From: Liquidambar formosana
Taxonomy: Eukaryota; Streptophyta; Magnoliopsida; Saxifragales; Altingiaceae
Length of the DNA: 64,000 nt
Assembly (NCBI GenBank): GCA_039720395.1
Contig: CM077826.1
Coordinates: 32,112,810-32,176,809, forward strand
Reading direction: 5' to 3'
Below, piece by piece: positions 52,247 to 63,420 of the stretch. Position numbers and translations under genes: made by a program. The notes under the pieces are model-generated. The model was not told the DNA's origin and ran no database searches. It was given only the letters and a program-made list of their open reading frames with translations. Positions within the stretch are counted from its first letter, which is position 1. Every line of letters starts with the position of its first letter.

Positions 52247-54067
52247 CACCCTATGTGCTAAAAATGAATGTCCTACAGAAAAGTAACCACAAATAAAAAT
52301 TCTTCAAGCAATGTTATATCATGTTACTAGTCCTAATAGGATTGACACCCTAAAAATTTTTTCAAGTGAAATTTTTTCCAACTAATGTTTTTTCAGCTGA
52401 TAGGAATATGGTTGAAGTAATGTTTATCATGTTAGTAGTCCTAAAATTTTTCAAGGTTGAAGTAATGTTGATCTTCTTTTCAATATACAATTGTATTAAT
52501 CAAAAGAATGAGTACAAATTGGACAAGAAGTCCAACAAGGGACCCAACAATTTGATAGGTATCATAAGGGAAAAAATATAATACCTGAGAAATATTTTTA
52601 ACTCATTCATACAACTCCAATGCCATACAAAACATTGGCAGAGCAAACAGAAATGCATGCACAAACACAGCAAGAATGCGTGCAGAAACACACACCATCA
52701 CAAAACTCAATCCATGATAAAAGAAAATTTATATTCCATAAAACCATGGTAAAGGCAAAGCAAACAGAGGACAAAAACCCAGACAGCCTACTGAAAAACG
52801 AACAAAAAACAACTCAAGGGAGGTAAAATTGATAACTCACAACTCACAGAGGAGAGAAAGAAGACGGAGGGAGACACCGGCGGTGAGCTTCGCAGCTGCG
52901 ATTTCCTGCAATGGGGAGGGGTGTGAGGGTTTAGAGAAGAGAAGAGGAAAAAAAAAAATATATCGAAACAGGGGGACTGCTTACCTGTGTCGGCGGTGGG
53001 TGAGCTTCATGGAGAGTGAACGGCGCTGAGGAGGGTCTTCAGCTGCGATGGGGAGGGATTTTTTTGGTTTAGAGAAAAAAAAATAAAAAAATAAAAAAAT
53101 TATCAAAACAGGGGGAATGCTTACCTGTGCCAGCGGTGGGTGAGCTTCGTGGAGAGTGAACAGTGGTGAGGAGGTTCTTCAGCTGCGATGGGGAAGGATT
53201 TTTTTAGTTTACAGAAAAAAAAAAAAAAAATCAAAACAGGGGAATGCTTACTTGTGCCGGTGGCGGGTGAGCTTCGTGGAGAGTGAACGGCGGTAAGGAG
53301 GGTCTTCAGTTGCGATGGGGATGGATTTTTTTGGTTTAGAGAAGAGAAGAAGAAAATAAAAAATAAAAAAAAAATATCGAACTAGGGGGAATGCTTACCT
53401 GTGCCGGCGGTGGGTGACCTTCGTGGAGAGTGAGACGCTGGTAGTGAGGTGAGGCTATATCGCAGCGATGCGTTGAATTAGATGAGTGTTTGGAGAAGAG
53501 AAGAGGCAAAAAAAAAAAAACAACTAAAAAAACCCAAACAGGGGGCAACTGATAGTGTTTCTCCCCAACTTTGAATCTCCCCTATTTCGGCGGTGAGGTG
53601 AGGCTATATCGCAGCGATGGGTTGAATTACAGCCTGCAGGCTGTACTTTGGGGAGGGATTTTTTTAGTTTAGAAAAAAAAAAAAAAAAAAAAGACGCAAC
53701 AGCGGGATGCTTAACTGTGCTGGTGGTGGGAGAGCTTCGTGGAGAGTGAGAGCGATGGGTTGAATCAGATGAGTGTTTGGGGAAGAGAAGAGGGAAAAAA
53801 ACAACTAAAAAAACCCAAACAGGGGGCAGCTGGTATAGTGTTTCTCCCCAACTTTTGAATCTCTCCTATTTCGGGTCTCAGCTTCGAGGGAAAGAGTGAC
53901 GTGACAGCACCTGCAGGCTGTACTTTGGGGTCAAAAAAGCAGCTGCATCTCAGTTCAAAAAGAGGAATAACCTCAGCCATTAGATGCACCTTATATGGCA
54001 TTAACGGCTAGATGTGGTTCAGCTTACATAGTGGTATACCAGCTGAAGCTAACCGGAACATTCTTGT
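52247..54067 (-). repeat. Right terminal inverted repeat of the Mutator-like element
   Basis: Complement of the left TIR but about 220 bases longer, mostly from an extra copy of the internal cassette and duplicated GGTGAGGCTATATCGCAGCG blocks (53440-53620). On the minus strand, cassette donors occur near 52985, 53125, 53255 and 53398, with a degenerate one near 53712. Confidence 0.85.
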
Positions 54068-54455
54068 GTATATATATATATATATGTGGTACTGTTAGAG
54101 AATAAGTTTGATTTTTGATGAATTTATAAGTTAGATAGGTGAATTTATAATCATAATAGGTACTGTAATTAAAGAAAGAAAAATCATTCGAAACAAAATA
54201 CACATAGTTCTGAAAAACCGTTTAGACTCATTAAACCGAGAAACAAAATATAATACATACCTCAAGAGTTCCAACCGAAACCCAAAAAAGATGTATGAAA
54301 CCAAAAATGATGTACTCTGAATACATGAAGAACCCTTCAAAATCGATTTTCCATTGCAAACATATTTAAACAAAAATATATAGATAAATGAAAAAAAAAT
54401 AAAAACTAATATTATTTAAAAATATTCATGTGTAACTCATGTGTGCTATATCTAG

Positions 54456-54666
54456 TAAATAGTAAAAGAGTAAAAACCCGAACTCCGGGCTACATTGCGG
54501 GTTAACTCTGGCTTATAATTGGAGGGAGGCAAAAGGTTTGATTTTAAAGATCAGGGATACGTTGTCGGACGCGTAGTACCAAAAAAATCCAGCCCGCTGC
54601 CTCTATACAAATGCTAGCGGCGATTACGCTATTCTTGTTCGTTGCAGAGCACGAGACTCCCTTAGC
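54456..54666 (+). promoter_or_regulatory. Proximal promoter / 5' UTR of Mini-RNase III gene
   Basis: Only about 210 bases separate the inferred Helitron end (54455) from the start codon at 54667. The stretch is less AT-rich than the transposon DNA. The transcription start and TATA element cannot be placed. Confidence 0.35.
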
Positions 54667-54898
54667 ATGGCTTCGGCTATAGCCATGGTCTCACCGAGAG
54701 TGAAAGCTTCATGGGACACGCAGCAAAGGCTCCCATATAATCCTCACCGCTCACCCAAGTCCAAAAAACCCCCTAACACTCTCACTCCTACAAAACCCAC
54801 TCAAAACCCACCAATTGTCACCCTCACTACCTCTACTACCCATATAGACCTTCCTGCCGTGAACCTGTTAAGCCGCAACACACAAAACCCAAGCCGAG
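54667..54898 (+). CDS. RNC3/RNC4: Mini-RNase III exon 1 (transit peptide)
   Basis: Starts MASAIAMVSPRVKASW, rich in Ser, Thr and Pro with few acidic residues. Ends ...CCGAG before donor GTAACC; Val78 is split with exon 2. Reading on past the donor gives a hydrophobic tail that is intron sequence. Confidence 0.78.
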
Positions 54899-57800
54899 GT
54901 AACCACATATCTCATATGGTAAAGAACACAAACTTGGTAATCGGTTCTCTTCTTTTATTTTCCTTCGTCTTCTTGGCGACCAAACGGGTCGAGATGGTAA
55001 TGGGTCGTCTTTGATTTTTGATTGGTTGGGGGGAGAGGAATTTTTTCCTTTATCCCTGTTTGGTTGCCGAGAAAGCTGCGGTAAAGAAATAAGAACTTGT
55101 AATGGGTTGTTTTATTTTTTCTTCTCTCAAGTTTTCTTAGCAATTAAACTGAGATTTGTCATAATGGGTTGTTTTTAATATTTGTGACTGGTTGGTGGGA
55201 ATAGTGGAATTGGAGAAATCGTATATGGGATACGAGAGATGGTTGCCGACTCCGCCTAAATTGAAGAAGCCTCGATCGGTATATAATGCGGCATCGTTAG
55301 CTTATATAGGGGATTGCATATACGAGGTGAGTGTGTGATCATAATTATATACTCTCATCTCATTATAACTCATTGAAATGGTTCATACCTTACACAGTTA
55401 CAAATTTGATCTAGTTTAAGAATTATGTAACGGATAATGTTTAGAAAATGTGTCTCAAGGGGCCATATGATGCATGAAGATGGTTTAACATTATGGGAAA
55501 CTGTGTTAGGAAATGAAACACCTTGGAATATTCACAAATCCATAATGGTTAGTATATCCTGTTTGAGGATGGGAATTGCTTTATGTATTGGAATCCAGTT
55601 GGTGACGAAAAACTCTCAAATTAAATTTAGCTAAAGTACCTCGTTCTTTTCCCAAACCCATAACGGGGAATGGAGGCAAAGGGTTTTCTTGTTTCTTCTC
55701 ATCACGGATAATTGGCCTGCTCCAATCGATCTCCATAAGAGGCCTTATATTCCCATATGATATGTAGCCTGTGAGAATGATTAGCAGTGTAGGTAGCAAT
55801 TATCAACGTAGGAAGCAATCAATCATGTATCCAAGAAATACAGATTTAATAGAAGCATGTAGTCTTTGATAAGAAAATAAAAGTATGAATGGATGACGTC
55901 AGAATGAGAAACAAATTTTACACAAAATTTGTAGTGATGTCATAGAAATGGCATTCTTATTGTGGATCACTGGGCTAGAAAGACATGGTATAATGTTTAT
56001 TTATTAAAGGAGCCATCCTACTTTATATTGACAGTGCTACAACAAACTATAAAGAATATGAATAATGTGAAAATCTAAACTTATAAATTGATAATGCTAG
56101 CTCCATAGAAGGAATTATCAAGACTATGAAGACCGATTGGAGAAGTGTTTAGTAGTTGTTGATAAACCTTTTTGCCACGTGGTGAGAATTGTGGTGACCA
56201 ATGTTTTTAAAGGTGAAACAGTTAGGTGAGGCGTTTTACTCCTTGCAAAGTGAGGCGTAAGACTCAAGGCATAAGGTGTAAGGCTTTCAAGTAGTAATTT
56301 TCAGAGCGTAAGCCTTTCAATTAGTAATTTTCAGAGCGAAGCCTTTCAATTAGTAAATTTCATTTTAAAAGAGAGAGAGAGAGAGAAGAAAAAGTAGTAG
56401 CATTTTGAAATTAATAAATACCACAAAGATTAAAAATGTATATAAACTCTTTTGGGACATTTAAAATCATACTAGTGTAGTTATTTAAAGATAAAGGTTC
56501 ATATTGCATCAGGGATTAAGTTATACAAAAATGTTGATAAAAAAAAATAATTTAAGTTATACAAAAATTGTACATAAACACGTAAAAAAAAGTCTAAACA
56601 TAATTCTACTAATATACATGGTTTGATTTAAAATGTATAAAAATAAATTAAACATGGTTGAAACTTGTTTAATGCAGTCAAATAACAAAAGTAAATAAAA
56701 ATTAAATCAAAAGGTTTAATAGAAGGTCGCATGAGGCGTATGCCTAATGTGCTAAGGCGTAAAAAGTGCACCTTTGACTATGCCTCGGCTGGTGAGGCAT
56801 ATGCCTAATGAGAGCCTTGCTTAATTTTTAAGCCTTAATGCATTTCAACAGTGGTGCCCCAAGGTGAGCCTTGAGGCGAGCCTCAAAAGAGCTTTTTAAA
56901 ACAATGGTGGTGACAAGCATGTTGCCACATCTCACCTCGTGGTATGCAAGGTTGACATGTGCTATTCTCATAGTGCTAGTCTACATGCATGGTCACGCCT
57001 CGTGATTAACACCTCATGCAGAAATGACGTGCAGTAGACAAGGTAACGCTACAATTAACAAAAGTTGGGGGAAAAAAAAAAAAACAGCATAAACCCTAGG
57101 ATTCCCCCCCACCCAAAAAAAAGTGACAATTTTCTACCCAACATGACGATGAACCTGATGTGATGATCTAGTCAGCATGATGGTCTTTTATACTTGTAAA
57201 AATTAAGGCATGGAGAGGGAATCTAGGGCTACTAGCCTAGGTCATGTCCCCTCCTAACATTATTATCTTCTGCACTTAGAAATTTTTAAGTATATTGTCT
57301 TGTACAACATATAAGAGTGAAAAAAAAAAAAAAAATGAAAAAGGGCAAAGTGGACACCATCTACCCAGGGAATATATCCGCTCTGGGGCATGCCACAAGG
57401 GATATCTCCTTTATGATGGTATCCTTTGCTGTCATGTCATGTTCTCTTGAAGTTATATTTGCTAATAAGAACTTGGTATGCACTTGTCACATCATATTGA
57501 AGCTACATTTGGTGCTAAGTGTTTATTTTTGCTTTTTTTATGTCCTATTGAAGCTAAATTCTGACACTAAGTTCCTGATATGCTTCTATCACATCTTATT
57601 GAAGGTAAATTTGTAGCACATTGTGTTGCAATTTTTTCAAGTGTCCAAATATGGAAGATATTATGCAATGCCCGGCAAAATAAAAGAGAAAATTAATCAT
57701 TGAGGCACAAATAGCTTGTAGGGCGCCTAGCTTAGGGTGCATACCTTCTTGTGGAGCTATCCTAAGGCACTTTTGGAAGCTACATTGTGTTGCATTATGG

Positions 57801-60800
57801 TAAATTTTGGGATGACTTGAGAGGTCTTGGTGTGATGGTTAAAGTGAGGGCTAACTAAAGTAGTTGTGTATCTTGCGTAGCATAATTGGGGTCAGTTACC
57901 TTATGCTTTAGTCTTCTACGGGGGAAATGGAAGGGAAAACAACTTGATGACGTGTTCAAATCGGACACACGTCAAAATCTCATTCTACCACCAATTGATG
58001 ATTTGATCCCAAAGATCCTGGTGGAGCATAGTGGTTTATCACAATAGATAATCGATGGTTTTGATCCCAATGCCCACAAGTTTTTGGCCATTGTTGGTTA
58101 TAATCACTAAGATTATGCTGCTCCTATGTGTGGCAGCTGAAAGAACGGAGCATGGTTGACTAGAACTGTAAGAATGTTAAGAGAAAAGGGATGTGCCGTG
58201 GAAATCCTTGAAATAGGTAATGGGTTTATTTCGCCCACTTCTGTTCGTATACCAATAAAGAGGGCTAGCGCACAACACATCACGTTGTACTTGAAGATAA
58301 TTTCATAAATGCTCAAACAACAGTAATTGGACTCTCTCTCTTTGATTGTATTGGTGAGCCTGCATCACAAGTATCGGTTTTTGATAGGCTTGGAGCATAA
58401 GAAACTAGTGACTAAATTGAACACAAATATGCACATGCTAGATTGGGTGACCTCAACCATTGAGTGATAAGAAGACTAGGTGGCAGTGGCAACGAAAAAG
58501 GAAGTCTTTTATTGCCATTGAAGACTCTAATGAGTCTTGCAGTGTGATCCCATCTCGGGTGAAGCAATAGAATTTGTTGGACGTCACTATAGTCTTAAAA
58601 ATCGTCGATATCGGCGATATATCACCGTATCAACAAGCAGCGAAACGATATCATGCATCGGTATAATTTTGACAATATATCGTTGGATATATCGACGTAT
58701 CGTCGATATATCGAAGAATATCAAGAATATCGAGATATATCGAGAATATCGACATTTTTCCACCATTTATCGTCGAAATATCGACGATATATCGAGGTAT
58801 ATTGAGAAATATTGATCATATCAAGATATATCAATCCTATGTGTCTAATTGACTAAAATTTGAGTGTGGTGACTGTTGTCCCCTTTTTTCCCACACCTAA
58901 TGTCCTTTGAAGTAGTTTTCAAGGCTTTTTTGGAAACTTCTCCAAGCTCCACAAGAACCCAACTCCCTTTCCCCCTTTACCTAGCTCCTTTACTCCTTTA
59001 GCACCTTTACAACTATTACCTATTAGGCTACTATTCTATAGTATTATTAATTTATTTATGTAGACCATGAATTACTTTATAGTATTATTAATTTGTTAGT
59101 ATTGACATTAATTTATGCACATTTGAAATTATTAGTATTATTCAAGGCTAGTTTGGTAGCTTCTCTAAGCTTCATGTGGTACAAATGTAAGTGTATGTCA
59201 TTAATTTAGTGATTTATTGATTTATTATTGTATAAATGATATATATTTACAGATTTTAATTTCATGTGACATTTAGATGTTGACTTTGCATAAATTTCTA
59301 TTATTTATTTTCTCACCACGTCACACCTTTTATACAATACGCAACACATACTTGTATTATACACTTTTAAATTGCAATCTTTTGATTTAAATTGTGTATT
59401 AGAATCTAAGTCATTGTTTCCTAAAGTTTCAGTAAAAATATATGTGTTTAACTAACAATATCCACCATATCTATAAATCGATATTGATATTTTCGATATA
59501 TCCATCGATTTATCCGATATATCCGTGTTTTTGGACCCTTGATATATCCATCAATATCGATATTTAAGTCCTTGGACATCACCACTTGGGAAGCATAAAA
59601 AATTAAGAGGCATATGGTGGTATTTACGAATGTAAGAGGGTTTTCGACAAGACATGCTTGAAGATGTGTTCATAGGAGATGCCAAAACTGCCATACTGCA
59701 TAAAACCATAATAGAAGTCTCAAAAGATGACCCTCCAACAGAAGGAGATGCTAAATATGCTACAATGGCATTTGAAGAAGACGGGCAAGCTATGGTTAAT
59801 GAATTAAAGGAGATTGACCTTGGTACCCTTGATGAGCCTTACCCTACCTTCTTGAGTGCTGATTTGACCTGCCGAAGAAGATAAAGCTTACATGGATCTC
59901 TTGCGGGAGTATAAGGATATTTTGTCTTGGACCTATATAGAAATGTCGGCTCTTGACCCAAAGGTAGTGGTGCACCATTTGGCAGTGAAGCATGGAATAT
60001 GCCCCACGAAGCAAGCTGAACGTCATTTTTGACCTGAGCTGTTCCCTAAAATAGAAGTAGAGGTCAACAAGCTCATTGAGGCTGGAGTCATTTATGAAGA
60101 GAATGGACAAATTTAAGTTTGTGTTGATTTCTAAGATTCAATGCATGCCCATACCCAAAGAATGACTTTCCACTACCATTGATTGAAATCATGGTCGATG
60201 TCACTATGGGGCACGAAGCTTTATACATTATGGATGGTTCATCTGGATACAATCAAATAGGAAAGGTGACAAAAGATGAGGAGGTTACAACTTTCTGCAT
60301 TCCAAAGGGCATTTATTGTTACAAAGTTATGCCTTTTGGACTTAAGAATGCTAGAGCTACTTACCAAAGAGCCATCTAGAAAATATTTGATGACATGGTT
60401 TATAAAAACGTGGAGTGCTATGACGATGACTTGGTGGTCAAGTTAAAGAAAAGTGGAGACCATCTCCAAGAATTGAGAAAGGTTTTTGAGCGGCTGCGGT
60501 GATTTCAACGTAGGATATACCCTTTGAAATGTGCCTTTAGATTTACATCAGGAAAATCTTTTGGGTTTATTATTCGACATCAAGATATCGAAAGTGACAT
60601 TTGGAGGTCATATTTACGTGTTTTGCATTTATTCCTCCTTTTGTTAATTCCTCAACTTTCTCAAGAGATTGTATTGTAGATGGGCCTCTTGTTCTTCTCT
60701 TGTATCTTTATTTTTTTAGTATTTATATGTTGGCATTTTTTTATCATTTTAAAAAAGTATGATATTCAGTAGCACATCAACAAATGCATAATAAGGAACT

Positions 60801-62100
60801 CAACAGGAGGGCACTTGATTGAAGTGGCCAGTAAAAATTGGCAATAAAACAAATGTACAGTCATGGTGGAAAAGTTATAAGGCACTCAAATATTTACTCA
60901 CAACTGCAGTAAGGTTGAAGGGTGTCAAAAGTTGTTCTTGAGTGCCATCTCTATAACGCAAATTTGCCTTTTCATTGGATTAGAAAGCATATATATCTTG
61001 CCAAAATGTTAAGGACACCTTGACTTTCTTATTCGTTGATGTAATTACTTTTTTCATGAAGTCACAGCTTCCTAAATATGTTACTCCTCTCTTATTTGAA
61101 ATATGCAGCTATATGCTCGCAGGCACTTTTTGTTTCCTCCACTGAATATTGAAGAATACAACGATCGTGTTATGGCAGTAGTACGCTGTGAAGCACAAGT
61201 ATGATGCATTCTTATGTTATGTGTATGTTTAAGTTAATTTAGCAATATCTGGTTGTATAGGATTATGTTCCTTATATTTATTGAAAATGTGGTGTTCATG
61301 GGTATAATTACTACTTTGGCATTTGAACTTGGACAATTTATAGCAGATTATGTTTAGAAATCTTTCTATGCGGCTATGCCCAAAGTAATGCTGCCTTCTT
61401 ACTTTAGTAAAGTTCTATAACATGTAAATCTTTAGTTAATTCTCTCTGGTTTCTGGTTTCTGCTCTCTCTCTCTCTCTCCATTTTTTCTTTTGTTACTCA
61501 TATTATTGTTTCACAAATGCCTTATTCTCTCTCTCTCTCTCTTCTTGGCATTTTGCTTTTCTTGCATAGGACTAGATTGGGATACTTTTCTACAAGGCCA
61601 ATCTGTAAGCAGTTTAGTTATCACATTGCCCATATCTTTTGAAGGATTGCAACATTGCAAAATTATTCACGAGTGCCGGAGAATTTTATTTATTTATGTG
61701 CAGATTATTCCATATGAGCTTACCTGGACTGTGATTTTTGTCATTCATGATTTTTATATGGATGCAAAAATTGAGTTAGCCTTTATATAGATGCAAAAAT
61801 TGATTTTGCAAGTAGTCACCAAAAAAATCCTAATTTGGAAAACTGTGGCAAATTCCATTTACCAAGGGAACCTCTTTTCATTTGTTGTAGTTATAGTAAC
61901 TACATTTGCTATGTTCTCAAGACTTTTTTTTTTTCTTTTTTGTGTGACTATGGTTTATCTCTGCTTCAGATTCAGTTCTTTGGATTATAAATAAATTGTT
62001 TATGCTACTTGAATGAAACAGTTCTGATTCTGTTTGGTGCGTTTCAGGATGCGTTGCTCCAGAAACTTCTTAGTGATAATTATTTATCAGAAGAGGAAAG
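54667..62100 (+). CDS. RNC3/RNC4: Chloroplast Mini-ribonuclease III (partial, exons 1-4)
   Basis: Mini-RNase III has the RNase III catalytic domain without a dsRNA-binding domain. In bacteria it matures 23S rRNA, and the Arabidopsis RNC3/RNC4 proteins act in chloroplast rRNA and intron RNA processing. Exons: 54667-54898, 55205-55326, 61109-61198, 62048-62100, all GT..AG with matching phases, 165 residues so far. Residues 1-77 are Ser/Thr/Pro-rich and fit a plastid transit peptide. The catalytic signature is NAASLAYIGDCIYE with D114, continuing LYARRHFLFPP, VMAVVRCEAQ and LLQKLLSDNYLSEEE. The remaining exons lie beyond the window. Intron 2 (5.8 kb) and the intron after exon 4 hold transposons. 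No break seen. Which of RNC3 or RNC4 cannot be decided. Confidence 0.88.
55205..55326 (+). CDS. RNC3/RNC4: Mini-RNase III exon 2 (catalytic Asp)
   Basis: Acceptor GGGAATAG, encodes ELEKSYMGYERWLPTPPK and ...YIGDCIYE, donor GTGAGT. The GD pair at residues 113-114 is the metal-binding part of the Mini-III signature. Confidence 0.88.
56199..56906. mobile_element. hAT element in Mini-RNase III intron 2
   Basis: Ends CAATGTTTTTAAAGG and CTTTTTAAAACAATG (one inner-terminal mismatch), flanked by the perfect 8-bp duplication GTGGTGAC (56191-56198 and 56907-56914). Interior rich in GAGGCGT/GCCTTGAGGCG words. Same end type as 21122-23192. Non-coding, 708 bases. Confidence 0.85.
57440..57615 (+). repeat. 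Short diverged tandem repeats
   Basis: Three to four units of about 60 bp around TTGAAGCTAAATT / TTGAAGCTACATTTGG and CTAAG. The open frame across it (57317-57616) is low-complexity and not taken as a gene. Confidence 0.5.
57900..60610 (+). pseudogene. Ty3/gypsy pol remnant (Tat-like), in intron 2
   Basis: Plus-strand fragments of a gypsy polyprotein: early parts with VFDRLG-like text near 58370-58400, then RT with YCYKVMPFGLKNARATYQRA (60309-60376), catalytic YDDDLVVK (about 60420) and SGKSFGFIIRHQDIE (about 60550-60590). The last wording is typical of Tat/Ogre-type gypsy RT. Many stops; no LTRs found. Interrupted by a hAT at 58588-59574. Confidence 0.75.
58588..59574. mobile_element. hAT-like element rich in CGATAT words
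   Basis: The ends TATAGTCTTAAAAATCG and ATATTTAAGTCCTTG are imperfect inverted repeats. Flanks GACGTCAC (58580-58587) and GACATCAC (59575-59582) are an 8-bp duplication with one mismatch. Subterminal zones (58600-58810, 59465-59570) are dense in ATATCG/CGATAT words in both orientations. Inserted in the gypsy remnant. Non-coding. Confidence 0.65.
61109..61198 (+). CDS. RNC3/RNC4: Mini-RNase III exon 3
   Basis: Acceptor ATATGCAG, encodes LYARRHFLFPPLNIEEYNDR and VMAVVRCEAQ in 30 whole codons, donor GTATGA. Found by homology; it is too short to stand out as an open frame. Confidence 0.88.
62048..62100 (+). CDS. RNC3/RNC4: Mini-RNase III exon 4
   Basis: Acceptor GTTTCAG, encodes DALLQKLLSDNYLSEEE plus a split Arg codon, donor GTTAGT. 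The next exon was not found before 64000. Confidence 0.85.
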
Positions 62101-62389
62101 GTTAGTAGAAGATTTTATGCTTCCATATATTTCTTGGTGAGGTAAATAGGTGATCATTATATAATTGATCTTATAGGCTTATGTTATGTGAAGAATCAAG
62201 AAATGCATTAATCATTTTAAAAAGTTAAAACAAAATTTAAGTGAAAGGAATTAGTTGCTAGTCTCGATAGCTGAACTGGGATGTAGTAGGCCGAAGCAGT
62301 TTTATGCCTTTTGCTCATGTGAATATTTCATAGAATAGTATGATACGTATCTGTTTTTTCCTATTATAATTTTGGGCTCTTTGGTTTTT

Positions 62390-63420
62390 AGGACCAAATG
62401 TCTTAAAGAATTTTAAGTCAACTCAATGAGGCCTTTACCCCATCTGCATGGGGTCTGCTACATGTGTCCTTTTCCATCATTCAACTCTATCAAGGGCCGT
62501 ATCCTCTGAAATTCCCTGGCACACACATATCCCTTCCTATCACCTCTAACTGCGTTATTTTAGGCCTTCTTTTTTTCCTTTCGAGACCTTCAACTCAAAT
62601 CAAGTTACCTTTTCGTACTAGTGCATTCCTAGGTTTTCAGTTGCAAATGACCAAACACCTTAGATGATTTTTCCTCATCCTGTTGTTACTGCTCCTACCT
62701 TCTTACAAATGCATTCATCTCTTAATTATATCTTTCCTTGTAAGACCACATATCTATCTTAACATTATAATTTGAACATGTTCTTTCTTAATTGCTCAAC
62801 ATTAGCAAGGTCTTATAGCTATCTTCGTAAAATTTTGCCTTTAACTTGATAGATATTCTATTGTCACACAGTATTCTCGATGCACTTCTCCACTTTATCC
62901 ATCCTGCTTTTATTCTGTGGGCAATGCCTTCTCCACTCTCTCCATCGTATGGATAATGGATCCAAGATATCAAAAATGGTCGCTTTAGGTATTTCTTGGC
63001 CATCAATTTGTATCTCTGTCGTTGTCCTACTTAACCTAAACCTTTAGATCATAGGTGGTCTCTCCATAATTTTAATGTAGAAACTATCCCTGTTCTTGAT
63101 TCACCACTAATACTATATTGTCAGCAAATTATATACTCCATGAAACATCATGAATATGACTAGTTAGTTAACCTACTTAACCATAAGTAGAAAGATAAGG
63201 AGTCAATGCTGATCTGTGATGTAAGCCCATATTTATTGGGAATTCAATTGTGTCTCCTCTGGTCGTGAATACTAGTTAGGTCTCTATCATAGATGTCCTT
63301 AATTATATCAATATATCTAACAGATAGTCCTTTACTTTCTAATACCCACCAAATATTCCCTTGGAATCTATGCTTTTTCTAAGTCAATATTAAAGAATTT
63401 TCTATAAGAAAATTTATCCA
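62390..63420 (-). pseudogene. RTE-type LINE 3' part
   Basis: Minus strand: GLHHRSALTPYLSTYG (about 63190-63230), then FADNIVLV (about 63110), then EGIAHRIKAGWIKWRSASRI followed by LCDNRISIKLKAKFY (62820-62930), the order of plant RTE-clade reverse transcriptase C-termini. Frames shift and stops occur. It ends near 62400 with CATGCAGATGGGGTAAAGGC. Lies in the intron after exon 4. Confidence 0.75.

Larger units (their letters stand above)
45156..54067. mobile_element. Long-TIR Mutator-like element with two genes
   Basis: 8912 bases between ACAAGAATGTTCCGGTTAGC and its exact complement. Terminal inverted repeats are very long: 45156-46756 and 52247-54067. Inside are a FAR1-type Mutator-like transposase gene (plus strand, 47005-49593) and a GRF zinc-finger gene (minus strand, 51740-52239), convergent, each starting just inside one TIR. 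That is the layout of maize MuDR (mudrA and mudrB convergent from TIR promoters). It sits in a (TA)n run, so the target duplication cannot be read. The transposase is broken, so this copy is probably not autonomous now. Confidence 0.9.
44661..54455 (+). mobile_element. Helitron copy 2, split by the Mutator-like element
   Basis: 44661-45155 matches the start of copy 1 from TCTATACTACCTATAAAAAG through the AAACACATACCTTAATATA repeats up to a (TA)n run. There the Mutator-like element (45156-54067) begins. After it, 54430-54455 reads CATGTGTAACTCATGTGTGC then CTATATCTAG, aligning with the copy 1 hairpin and CTAG end with mostly C-to-T changes. A precedes 44661 and T follows 54455. The start is firm; the end is inferred. 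Confidence 0.6.

Noticed and set aside
54899..55017. Continuation of Mini-RNase III exon 1 into a membrane-like tail
   Set aside because: The donor GTAACC and the good join to exon 2 (conserved WLPTPPK and YIGD) show this is intron.
58600..58810. Satellite DNA (CGATAT repeats)
   Set aside because: The words are irregular, in both orientations and confined to the two ends of a bounded insertion with 8-bp flanks.
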